Shown one piece after another: positions 48,727-56,586 of a stretch of DNA of 64,000 nucleotides; position 1 is the stretch's first letter, and each line of letters starts with the position of its first letter. Under the pieces are notes generated by a model, which was not told where the DNA came from, did not search any database, and worked only from the letters and a program-made list of their open reading frames with translations. The DNA is from Marinobacter sp. THAF197a (GTDB lineage: Bacteria; Pseudomonadota; Gammaproteobacteria; Pseudomonadales; Oleiphilaceae). Made by a program: the position numbers and the translations under genes. The DNA is taken from assembly GCF_009363275.1 (NCBI RefSeq), contig NZ_CP045324.1, positions 1,550,001 to 1,614,000 on the forward strand, read 5' to 3'.

Positions 48727-49689
48727 TTATTTTGGCAGGCAGTTGGTAACGGCGTCGGCGATGCTGTACTGGAAGTTGATGTAACCCTCCGCATTGCTTT
48801 CGATGTCGGTCGCCAGCGGGTCCCAGGTGCTGAAGGTGACATCAAGGCCTTCGGTGATGGAACGCCACCACTGCCGGTTGAACTGGGGCTCCGTGAGCAG
48901 GCAGGGCTGGTTGGCTTGCTGCAGCTTGCGCTGAACCTCGGCGATATGCCGGGCGCCGGGAGACAATTCCGGATTCAGGGTCAGTACGCCGTCCAGGGTC
49001 AGGCCGTAATGCTCCGCATAGCGGGTGAAGGCGTCGTGGTAGGCGAACAGGCTGATATTCTGTGCGCCACTGAGTCGAGCGCGAATGTCCTGCTCAGCCT
49101 TGGCCAGGCTTTCTTCAAAACGCGCCAGGTTGGCATCAAGTTGGTCGGCATTCATGCCGTCCAGAGTGGCCAGCCTGGTACGAACGTCTTTTGCCATCTC
49201 CAGTGCCAGCGCAGGATCAATCCATATGTGGGGGTCTTCGCCGTCGCCATGGTCATGGTGGTGATGATGGGCATGCGCGTCTTCCCGGTGGCCATGATCG
49301 TCATGATGATCGTGGTGGCCGTGATGATCATCATGATGGTCGTGATGATCCTCTTCGTTATCGGTTTCAGGTCCTTCCATGAAGGCCATGGCGCGATCCT
49401 GGAATTCCCGGCCGCTCAGCAGCCGGTTCAGGAAAGTTTCCATCTCCGGCCCTACCCAGAAAATCACATCGGACTGCTCCAGGGCCCTGCGCTGGGACGG
49501 CTTCATGGTGTAGTTGTGTGGGCTGGAGCCCGCGGGGACCAGGGTAGTTACCTTGGCCTCGTCGCCGGCCACCGCCTTGACGATCAGTTCCAGTGGTTTG
49601 ATGGAGGTGACAATGTTGGCTGCTGCAACCGGAGCTGAGGCAACCAGGGCACTCAGCCCGAGGGCGAGGTAAGACGCTTTGATTTGCAT
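48727..49689 (-). CDS. znuA: Zinc ABC transporter binding protein ZnuA
   Basis: A 320-residue precursor with signal peptide (ALGLSALVASAPVAAA), then IVTSIKPLELIVKAVAGDEA, the zinc His in SSPHNYTMKPSQ, a very His/Asp-rich loop at about 112-150, and PHIWIDPALALEMAK. ZnuA captures periplasmic zinc and hands it to ZnuB. The znuBC genes are not adjacent in the window. A Zur-type site lies 29 bases upstream. Confidence 0.95.
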   Translation of the reverse strand: MQIKASYLALGLSALVASAPVAAANIVTSIKPLELIVKAVAGDEAKVTTLVPAGSSPHNYTMKPSQRRALEQSDVIFWVGPEMETFLNRLLSGREFQDRAMAFMEGPETDNEEDHHDHHDDHHGHHDHHDDHGHREDAHAHHHHHDHGDGEDPHIWIDPALALEMAKDVRTRLATLDGMNADQLDANLARFEESLAKAEQDIRARLSGAQNISLFAYHDAFTRYAEHYGLTLDGVLTLNPELSPGARHIAEVQRKLQQANQPCLLTEPQFNRQWWRSITEGLDVTFSTWDPLATDIESNAEGYINFQYSIADAVTNCLPK

Positions 49690-49717
49690 GGTGGAGGACT
49701 ATCCTGATGGCTTTTTC

Positions 49718-49740
49718 GATACGTTATAATATTACACTTC
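49718..49740. promoter_or_regulatory. Zur box upstream of znuA
   Basis: The 23-base dyad centred on GTTATAATATTAC agrees with the classical Zur consensus at 19 of 23 positions by my alignment. It starts 29 bases before the znuA ATG (minus strand), so zinc-loaded Zur would repress znuA. The divergent gltX start is 95 bases away and may be unaffected. Confidence 0.8.
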
Positions 49741-49834
49741 AGGTGCGCTGTGCAAAACCGGATCATGCGAAAACCAGCCATGGCCGCTATAATGCCGGCT
49801 TTATTCACTGGTCAGTTATTTTCAGGATGGTTTC

Positions 49835-51316
49835 ATGACTGTACGCACCCGAATTGCCCCGTCGCCCACCGGTGACCCACACGTTGGTACTGCCTACGTG
49901 GCCCTGTTTAATTTGTGCTTTGCTCGCCAGCACGGTGGTCAATTCATTCTGCGCATTGAAGATACCGACCAGGCCCGCAGCACGGCAGAATCTGAGCAGG
50001 ATATTCTCAAGGCGTTGCGCTGGCTGGGCTTGAACTGGGATGAGGGCCCCGACGTAGGCGGCCCCCACGGCCCCTACCGCCAGTCTGAGCGTAAGCATAT
50101 GTACGGTCAGTACGCGGAAGACCTGGTCACGGCCGGCCACGCTTTTTATTGCTTCCGCACACCGGATGAGCTGGATGCGATTCGGGAAGAGCGCAAGGCC
50201 CAGGGCCTGAACCCGGGCATCAAAGGTGACCTGGAGCTGCCCCAGGAAGAAGTGAAGCGTCGACTGGACGCCGGCGACCCTTACGTCATTCGCATGAAAG
50301 TGCCGGACGAGGGCGTGTGCGAAATTCAGGATATGCTCCGTGGCACCATCGAGATCGACTGGGCCCAGGTGGATTGCCAGATCCTGCTTAAATCCGACGG
50401 CATGCCTACTTATCACCTGGCCAACGTGGTGGATGACCACCTGATGGGCATTACCCATGTGTTGCGCGGTGAGGAGTGGATTAACTCCGCGCCCAAACAC
50501 AAGCTGTTGTACCAGTACTTCGGTTGGGATATGCCGGAGCTGTGCCACCTGCCGCTGCTGCGCAACCCGGACAAGAGCAAGCTGTCGAAGCGCAAGAACC
50601 CCACCAGCATCAACTTCTATGAGCGCATGGGCTTTTTACCAGAGGCGGTTACCAACTACCTGGGCCGTATGGGCTGGTCCATGCCGGATGAGCGCGAGAA
50701 GTTCACCCTGGATGAGATGATCGAGAACTTCGACATCCAGCGTGTATCCTTGGGTGGCCCGGTGTTCGATGTGGAGAAGCTGCGCTGGCTGAACGGCCAG
50801 TGGATTCGTGACGAGCTGAGCGATGAGCAGTTCATGGAGCGCATGCACCAGTGGTGGTTCAACCGTGACGATCTGCAAGCGCTGGTGCCGCACATCAAGG
50901 GCAGGACAGAAGTGTTTTCTGACGTGGCCCCCATGGCCCAGTTCATGTTCAGTGGCATGCTGAACCTGAAACCGGAAGACTTTACCCATAACAAACTGGA
51001 TGAAGGCCAGATCAAGCGGGTGCTGCAGTTTGCCCTGTGGAAGCTGGAAGCCCAGCGCCACTGGGGCAAGGACACCATCTTTGCCGACATCAAGGCTCTG
51101 GCTAAAGCTATGGATCTGAAGATGGGGGATTTCATGTTCTCCATATTCGTGGCCATTGCCGGAACGCCTAATTCCTGGTCCGTGATGGACTCCATGGCGT
51201 TGCTCGGCCCGGACATGACCCGCTCCCGTTTGCGCCACGCCCTGGACGTGATGGGTGGCTTTTCCAAGAAAGAAACCAAGAAAGTGGAAAAGGAATACGC
51301 CGCTCTGGGTATTTGA
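49835..51316 (+). CDS. gltX: Glutamyl-tRNA synthetase
   Basis: The 493 residues are class I GluRS: RIAPSPTGDPHVGTAYVALF with the HIGH-like PHVGTA, ILRIEDTDQAR, and KLSKRKN as KMSKS loop near 250. Length is normal for the bacterial discriminating type. tRNA-Ala(GGC) and tRNA-Glu(TTC) genes follow at 51433-51591, so enzyme and its substrate are neighbours, although the tRNAs have their own promoter. Confidence 0.97.
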   Translation: MTVRTRIAPSPTGDPHVGTAYVALFNLCFARQHGGQFILRIEDTDQARSTAESEQDILKALRWLGLNWDEGPDVGGPHGPYRQSERKHMYGQYAEDLVTAGHAFYCFRTPDELDAIREERKAQGLNPGIKGDLELPQEEVKRRLDAGDPYVIRMKVPDEGVCEIQDMLRGTIEIDWAQVDCQILLKSDGMPTYHLANVVDDHLMGITHVLRGEEWINSAPKHKLLYQYFGWDMPELCHLPLLRNPDKSKLSKRKNPTSINFYERMGFLPEAVTNYLGRMGWSMPDEREKFTLDEMIENFDIQRVSLGGPVFDVEKLRWLNGQWIRDELSDEQFMERMHQWWFNRDDLQALVPHIKGRTEVFSDVAPMAQFMFSGMLNLKPEDFTHNKLDEGQIKRVLQFALWKLEAQRHWGKDTIFADIKALAKAMDLKMGDFMFSIFVAIAGTPNSWSVMDSMALLGPDMTRSRLRHALDVMGGFSKKETKKVEKEYAALGI

Positions 51317-51390
51317 TGAGCGGTTTGTTGGTTAATTGAACGACACGGACAGGGATGTCCAAAAAACTTTAAAAAAAGCGGAATCGGGTG

Positions 51391-51419
51391 TTGACGCCCT
51401 AGGGGCGGATCCTTAATAT
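51391..51419 (+). promoter_or_regulatory. Promoter of the tRNA-Ala/tRNA-Glu unit
   Basis: TTGACG (51391-51396), a 17-base spacer and TAATAT (51414-51419) lie 13 bases before the first tRNA. A G+C-rich discriminator follows, as usual for stringently controlled stable RNA promoters. Confidence 0.75.
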
Positions 51420-51432
51420 ACGCATCCGTTGA

Positions 51433-51508
51433 GGGGCCATAGCTCAGCTGGGAGAGCGCAACACTGGCAGTGTTGAGGTCAGCGGTTCGATCCCGCTTGG
51501 CTCCACCA
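51433..51508 (+). tRNA. tRNA-Ala (anticodon GGC)
   Basis: A 76-base cloverleaf starting GGGGCCATAGCTCAGC, with CACTGGCAGTG anticodon stem-loop, GGTTCGATCC T-arm and an encoded CCA end. The acceptor stem pairs GGGGCCA with TGGCTCC. Confidence 0.96.
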
Positions 51509-51515
51509 ATTTCTA

Positions 51516-51591
51516 GTCCCCTTCGTCTAGTGGCCTAGGACTCCGCCCTTTCACGGCGGCAACAGGGGTTCGAACCCCCTAGGGGACGCCA
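51516..51591 (+). tRNA. tRNA-Glu (anticodon TTC)
   Basis: A 76-base cloverleaf starting GTCCCCTTCGTCTAGTGG, with CCGCCCTTTCACGGCGG anticodon arm, GGTTCGAACC T-arm and an encoded CCA end. Seven bases separate it from tRNA-Ala; one transcript is likely. Confidence 0.96.
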
Positions 51592-51626
51592 ATTCGGCTT
51601 GACGGTTTAGTCCACCGGAAAGCCAC

Positions 51627-51654
51627 AAAAAAACCGCCTTCGGGCGGTTTTTTT
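51627..51654 (+). terminator. Intrinsic terminator of the tRNA unit
   Basis: ACCGCC-TTCG-GGCGGT stem with a run of seven Ts after it and seven As before it, so it also works on the other strand. Lies 36 bases after tRNA-Glu. Confidence 0.9.
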
Positions 51655-51667
51655 ATGGGGTTTTAAA

Positions 51668-51892
51668 GGGTCTGTCCCCGAACGGGGACTGACCCCCATT
51701 TGCCCGTCTATTGCACCAAATCAGAGCCCATGGGAAAACCAGACCTCCGCCGGCAGAAGGGTGGGGTCTTCAGGTTTGGTGCCATAAAAAGGGTCAGTCC
51801 CCATGCGGGGACAGACCCCTGAAAACCCATTGGTTCTGATTGGGTGCTTAAGACGGGCAAAGGTGGGTCAGACCCCGTTCGGGGTCAGACCC
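51668..51892. repeat. Three diverged GGGTC-type hairpins after the tRNAs
   Basis: Three short hairpins with related arms occur at 51668-51697 (GGTCTGTCCCC / GGGGACTGACC), 51791-51819 (GGTCAGTCCCC / GGGGACAGACC) and 51865-51892 (GGGTCAGACCCC / GGGGTCAGACCC). Each has a 4-6 base loop and lacks the long spacer of copies a-d and f. They fill the 293-base gap before the PTPS-like gene, and the last overlaps that gene's stop codon. Confidence 0.75.
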
Positions 51893-52739
51893 GGCTGGCA
51901 ATAGCCCCCTTACCAACTCCCTCGTAGGCCTTCACCCGAATCTCGTCCTCCGGGAACTCGGCTTTGAGTTTGTCGGCGATATGGGCGGCGATGAGCTCTA
52001 CAGTGGTGTCGGTGTCGAGCATGTACACGCGGCTTTCCGGCAGGGTTAGGGCGAATTCGCCCTGGTTGGCTTCGTATTCGAAGGTGATGTAGCCAACGCC
52101 GTCTTCGCCAACAAAGCGCCGGGTCACGTCTTCTTCGGTGCCAACGTAGATGTCTTTCCATAACTTGGCCCAGCGGTTTTCCAGCTCGTAGTCCCGGTGG
52201 CCATTGCGGTCTATGCGAATCGGGGATCGATGGCCGTGGGCGATGCGCTGGCAGTTGCCCAGGTGCTTCTTCAGGCCATGCACGTAGTGGTAGTAAGCGC
52301 CTTCGATCACATCTTCCCGCAGGTTGATCTCAACCGACGTGACGTTGCCGGGCAGAACGGCTTTCAGTTCTTTTTCCAACAGGGCCGCCACGGCAGACGG
52401 CACTACCCGGTCGGAAGACAGCCACACCACGGCTTCGTCGGGGGAGCGGTGTTCAATGTGGCTGCCATCGGTCAGGTTCCAAATGAAAGCATCTGGTGTC
52501 TCTTCGTCCCAATTCAGGCCTTCATAGCCACGCGGAATCACCAATCGGTGATCGACCCGTTCATCGATTACCCGTTTGATGGTGCGTTTTACCAGGCTGA
52601 AATCGAACACCATACCCTGGTCGTCCAGTTCACCGCCCAGGACTACGTCTGTAATCCAGCTTTCACCCACAAGGCCCCGGGCCGGGTCCAGGTAGGCAAA
52701 GTCAATCACGGTGATATTGTCGACAAAGAGGTGGTTCAT
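51885..52739 (-). CDS. 6-pyruvoyl-tetrahydropterin synthase-like protein, tandem domains
   Basis: The 284 residues from ATG 52739 hold two T-fold halves. The first has MNHLFVDNITVIDFAYLDPA and VDHRLVIPR; the second has YHYVHGLKKHLGNCQRIAHG and HRSPIRIDRNG, with His residues in the positions that bind zinc in PTPS/QueD enzymes. The role could be in pterin or deazapurine (queuosine) synthesis, but a double-domain version is less typical and may have another substrate. The last codons (RV, stop) are read from a palindromic hairpin. Confidence 0.78.
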   Translation of the reverse strand: MNHLFVDNITVIDFAYLDPARGLVGESWITDVVLGGELDDQGMVFDFSLVKRTIKRVIDERVDHRLVIPRGYEGLNWDEETPDAFIWNLTDGSHIEHRSPDEAVVWLSSDRVVPSAVAALLEKELKAVLPGNVTSVEINLREDVIEGAYYHYVHGLKKHLGNCQRIAHGHRSPIRIDRNGHRDYELENRWAKLWKDIYVGTEEDVTRRFVGEDGVGYITFEYEANQGEFALTLPESRVYMLDTDTTVELIAAHIADKLKAEFPEDEIRVKAYEGVGKGAIASRV

Positions 52740-52814
52740 GGGTGGTCCGGCTGATTTGGTTGCATGGTGGCGGAATTCTAGCAAAAATCGGGTGATTCAG
52801 CAGTTTACTGCGGC

Positions 52815-53465
52815 TTGCCTGGATTCCCGCATACCAAGGAGAAGGATATTTTAACCAGCAACGGTGTTACTCACGATCAGCAGTTTCCGGCATTGGTGCT
52901 GGCCGCTGGGCGAGCCTCACGGATGGGGCGCACGAAGCAACTCCTGATGCTGCCGGGTGGTGAATCGTTGTTGTCCAGAGCCGTTGGTCAGGCTCGGTTG
53001 CTATCCCAACAGGTCAGGGTAGTGGCCGGTTGTGGTTACCCCCTGGTTCGATACCGCTGCGCGCTGCAGCCGGGCGCCTGGATCTATCATCCGGACTGGT
53101 CGCAAGGACTGGCCGGATCACTGGCGGCGGGTATCCATCAACTGGGGCGGCAGGCTCTGGGTGTGTTTGTGGTCTTGGCAGATCAGCCACTGCTGGCGCC
53201 TGAAGGGTTGAAGCAGCTGGCAGCGCAGGCTCGCGCTGAGCCAGAGCGGCCATGGGGAGCTAGTTATGGGGAACGCGTGGGGGTGCCTGCCTGGATACCC
53301 CGGTCACTGTGGCCGCAAGTGGTGGCTCTGACGGGGGACGCCGGAGCGGGGCGGGTTCTGAATCGTTCAGGCGCTGGAGCCATTGATATTGCCGGAGTGC
53401 AACCGGATGTTGACACCCCGGAAAGTTGGCAGGAAGTCAGGCGGTTATTAGCCGAACAAACCTGA
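52815..53465 (+). CDS. MobA/MocA-like nucleotidyltransferase
   Basis: A GT-A fold nucleotidyltransferase: ALVLAAGRASRMGRTKQLL at about 26-44 is the NTP-binding loop, and FVVLADQPLLAPEGL holds the metal-binding Asp. It is closest in style to MocA/MobA proteins, which attach CMP or GMP to molybdopterin. No molybdenum enzyme gene is next to it. The start is unsure: TTG 52815 is the first possible, while AAGGAGAAGG at about 52840 points to a start just after it, where only ATT is available. Confidence 0.8.
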   Translation: MPGFPHTKEKDILTSNGVTHDQQFPALVLAAGRASRMGRTKQLLMLPGGESLLSRAVGQARLLSQQVRVVAGCGYPLVRYRCALQPGAWIYHPDWSQGLAGSLAAGIHQLGRQALGVFVVLADQPLLAPEGLKQLAAQARAEPERPWGASYGERVGVPAWIPRSLWPQVVALTGDAGAGRVLNRSGAGAIDIAGVQPDVDTPESWQEVRRLLAEQT

Positions 53466-54545
53466 CAGCCAGGCAATGCCCACAGTGAATATGCCGAGGC
53501 TGACCGCCAGTCCCAGAGTGTAGATGCGGGAGTTGGCAGAGCGCTGTTGCGATACATACAGATCAATGGTGCGCTGGGCAATGTCTTCGGCGGTTTCACG
53601 GGAGATCTCGTGGGCCTGCTGAATGGCCTCAGACTGCAGGGTCTGCCAGAACTCGGTGTCGATGGTCTGAACGCTGGTGATGTGGTCTTTCAGCTCTGCC
53701 ATGTGCTCAGCGGTGAAGCCCGCATTTTTCGACAGTTCCTTCTTCAGCCGCGCCAGTTCCTGGCTAAGGCTCAGGTTGACCTCGGCGGCAACGTCATCCC
53801 GAAGGTTGCGGGTGCGGTCATCCAGCAGCTTGGTGAGCTCGTTCAGCCGTTCTTCTATGGCTGCGTCCTGTTTGCTGCGGTTTTCGTCCAGGGCCCGTTT
53901 CAGGTGATCAAACTGTTCGTCGAACAAGTCACTGAGCAGTTCGTGCAGGCGGTTGTTGATGTGGGTTTTTACCGCAGAACGGGCAATCTGCTCGATCAGG
54001 TCGCTGGTCAGCGGCACCACGTTCGGGCTGGTATGTCCGTTAGCGCCGATATCGCCTTTCGGTGACATCTCCACTGACGCATCTGTGGGTATGTGCAGCA
54101 GTTCGTCTTCAGTATCCGGCAATTCGGCATCGTTTGCGGTGGTAACGTTGGGAGGCAGTGTTCCCTGTTCCACATCACTGGCCAATTGGTCCAGAACCAG
54201 GCTGAGGCCATCAGTCTGCGGGGGCTTGGTCAATATGTTGTACACCCCGAAATTGCGGGCCTCTTCCATAAACGAGGAGGACTTCTTCGAGGTGCACATG
54301 ATGATGGGGATGCCGGCGGTGTCCGGGTTCCCCTTGATGGCTTTGGTGGCCTCAACGCCATTCATGCCGGGCATCAGGTGGTCCATAAAGATCACGTCCG
54401 GGCGATCATGGCTTTTCAGGAAGTCCAGTGCTTCCTCGGCAGAGCCCGCCATGTTTACTTCCATGTCCCGACCCTCAAGTAGTTTGCTGAGCGCAAATCT
54501 TGCTACTTTTGAGTCGTCCACCAGCAGAGCGTTTTTGATTGCCAT
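53448..54545 (-). CDS. Response regulator with coiled coil and C-terminal membrane anchor
   Basis: Residues 1-125 are a receiver domain: LLVDDSKVARFAL with Asp 10/11, phospho-acceptor Asp 55 in VIFMDHLMPG, Thr 85 and Lys 107 in LTKPP. Residues 125-180 are linker, 180-335 a long helical coiled-coil region, and about 343-362 a single membrane segment (IYTLGLAVSLGIFTVGIAWL). A receiver fused to a tail anchor is unusual; it would place the phosphorylated protein at the membrane. No sensor kinase is adjacent. The neighbouring gene is a PEGA/MORN protein on the same strand. Confidence 0.85.
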   Translation of the reverse strand: MAIKNALLVDDSKVARFALSKLLEGRDMEVNMAGSAEEALDFLKSHDRPDVIFMDHLMPGMNGVEATKAIKGNPDTAGIPIIMCTSKKSSSFMEEARNFGVYNILTKPPQTDGLSLVLDQLASDVEQGTLPPNVTTANDAELPDTEDELLHIPTDASVEMSPKGDIGANGHTSPNVVPLTSDLIEQIARSAVKTHINNRLHELLSDLFDEQFDHLKRALDENRSKQDAAIEERLNELTKLLDDRTRNLRDDVAAEVNLSLSQELARLKKELSKNAGFTAEHMAELKDHITSVQTIDTEFWQTLQSEAIQQAHEISRETAEDIAQRTIDLYVSQQRSANSRIYTLGLAVSLGIFTVGIAWLSGLFG

Positions 54546-54596
54546 GTCACTACCTCAACCTGTTACTGCAAACACGTGGTTACTGCGGCCGGGTGG

Positions 54597-55916
54597 TTAC
54601 CAGCCTTCCAGTTGCGGGCATTGCGTTGCCCGATAACTCTTGTCCCGATAACACACACCGGGTTCTGTGGTGCGGGCGGTAAAGACTTCGCCAGCCGCAG
54701 TGGTCAGGCGCACCTGTCCGTAGGGTTCGCCATGCCGGAACGTAGCCTCGATCGAACTGCCGTTCGGGTTGCGCAGCAGGCCCCTTCCATGGAATCTGCC
54801 TTCTATGTACTGGCCGTCGTACTTCTTGCCGTCGGCAAACACTTCCGAGCCCTTGCCGTGGAATTCGCCGTTGGAGAATTCGCCCTCATAGGAGCGGCCG
54901 TCCGGGTAGGTCAGGGCGCCCTGGCCATGGAATTCGTCGTTGCGGAAGCCACCAACGTAAAGCATGCCATCGGCAGTGGTGAGCGAGCCATGGCCATTCA
55001 TGCGGCCGCGGCTCCAGTTGCCGGTGAGGATGTCGCCGTTGTCCAGGGTCAGGGTGCCTTTGCCGTGGAACTGGTCCCGTTCGAACTGACCGGTATAGGC
55101 TGAGCCATCAGCGCTGCGCCATTGGCCCTCACCGTGGCGCTCGCCATTGTCCCAGTCGCCTTCGTATCTGCTGCCGTCGGGGTACCGGGCCTTGCCGGTG
55201 CCATGGAACTTGCCGTCAACAAAGTGTCCTTCGTAGCGAAGGCCGGCCTCGTCCTGCCAGGTGCCGTCGCCGGTTCGTACGTCACCAACCCACTCACCAT
55301 TGCGATAATTGACCGTGGTGTAGGCTTCCAGGCGGCCCACCAGCGTCAGCTCCTGGCCAGCGGTCAGTGCTACGCTGTTGGTCCAGGGTTGGTAACCGGG
55401 TTTTTCGATGGTTACGTCATAGCGGCCAGGCTTCAGTTCCAGATCAAGCCGGGTGGCGCCGTAAGTTTTGCCGTTGATCGTAACCTGGTCGCCCACCACG
55501 TTGGAGCGCAAGACCAGTTTGCCAGTACTCGGTGGCGGCGGCTCTTTTGCCTGTTCCGGGGCAGGTTGCTGAACAGGGCGTTCAGCCTGAGGAGTGTCCA
55601 GCCGGGTGTTGATGGCTGAAACCGGTTCTGCCACGGCAACCATTTCCGGCTGTTCCGGCATGGGGGGCAGGGTAAAGGGAGTAGCGCTGGCGGTTTCAGA
55701 GACCGGTTGCGCGGGCTGTTCGGGTTCCGGTAAGGCAGGTTCCGGTGCTGGCTGTGGCTCTGGTGCCAAGACCGGCTCCGCCGCCGCGGCTATGGTTTCA
55801 GCCACGCCGGGAACGGTTACTTCGGGCACGTCTTTTCTGACCGAGGCGAAGCCGGCGGTAACCAGGAGCATTAACGCAAGGGCGTTTACGAACAGTAGTG
55901 GTCTGAAATCGACCAT
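54597..55916 (-). CDS. PEGA-domain and MORN-repeat envelope protein
   Basis: The 439-residue protein has an N-terminal membrane anchor (LLFVNALALMLLVTAGFASV), a Pro/Glu-rich spacer to about residue 130, a PEGA domain (VTINGKTYGATRLDLELKPG) and then about eight MORN repeats (pattern YEGxFxNGxxHGxGxxxxxDG) to residue 400. PEGA often binds peptidoglycan or surface layers; MORN repeats form elongated scaffolds. It probably sits in the periplasm as a structural protein. Function unknown. Confidence 0.85.
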   Translation of the reverse strand: MVDFRPLLFVNALALMLLVTAGFASVRKDVPEVTVPGVAETIAAAAEPVLAPEPQPAPEPALPEPEQPAQPVSETASATPFTLPPMPEQPEMVAVAEPVSAINTRLDTPQAERPVQQPAPEQAKEPPPPSTGKLVLRSNVVGDQVTINGKTYGATRLDLELKPGRYDVTIEKPGYQPWTNSVALTAGQELTLVGRLEAYTTVNYRNGEWVGDVRTGDGTWQDEAGLRYEGHFVDGKFHGTGKARYPDGSRYEGDWDNGERHGEGQWRSADGSAYTGQFERDQFHGKGTLTLDNGDILTGNWSRGRMNGHGSLTTADGMLYVGGFRNDEFHGQGALTYPDGRSYEGEFSNGEFHGKGSEVFADGKKYDGQYIEGRFHGRGLLRNPNGSSIEATFRHGEPYGQVRLTTAAGEVFTARTTEPGVCYRDKSYRATQCPQLEGW

Positions 55917-56030
55917 GACGAAACCTCGTGATCCAAACTTACCGGATACTTTCTTATGGTTTCATCTTACCCACTGTCTGCAACGTTATGTAACAGAAAG
56001 TGTCTGAAGTTAGCCAGAATGCTGGCCAAA

Positions 56031-56486
56031 TCACATTTTGTCCGGAAGCTGATCATGATTGAGCTGCTCCCAGGACTTCATGTACACATCGGCTTCGTAT
56101 TGATACGGTGACCGAAATGGCGTCAGCACGAAATCGAACACCAGGAAGAAGGACCCGATCGACAGCCAGGCAATGGTCAAGGTGCTGATGGTGGTGGCCT
56201 GTTGTTCAGGGTTGGAATTCACAAACCCTTGCAGCAGGGGGATCATATCCGACGCCATCACCACCGGGTTAAAACTGGACAGAACGAACGGTAGCCAGAA
56301 AGCGATGAAAATCGGGAAGAACCCGAACGACCACAGCAGGCGGCGCAGCAGGTAAATGGCAACTTCTCGCCAGAAGCGCTGTCTTATTTCGGGCACCTTG
56401 CGGATTCGCTCCAGGTACTGGCGTCTTTCCGCCCACCAGGCGGCTACTTCCGGGGCGTCGATATGCTTGGGGGTGCGGTCTGTCAT
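56031..56486 (-). CDS. Membrane protein, unknown function
   Basis: The 151 residues from ATG 56486 have a charged N-terminal helix (AAWWAERRQYLERIRKVPEI), then two to three membrane segments (LLWSFGFFPIFIAFWLPFVL, and ISTLTIAWLSIGSFFLVFDF near 115). No family recognised. It is divergent from the M16 protease gene. Confidence 0.7.
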   Translation of the reverse strand: MTDRTPKHIDAPEVAAWWAERRQYLERIRKVPEIRQRFWREVAIYLLRRLLWSFGFFPIFIAFWLPFVLSSFNPVVMASDMIPLLQGFVNSNPEQQATTISTLTIAWLSIGSFFLVFDFVLTPFRSPYQYEADVYMKSWEQLNHDQLPDKM

Positions 56487-56586
56487 AATTCGGCAGGCTA
56501 CCTTGTTGAGTCCGTTCCGTGCATCATATCTGATACTACGTGTTACCCTGTAATTCTCCAATTGTTCAATACACAGGATTGTCTTA

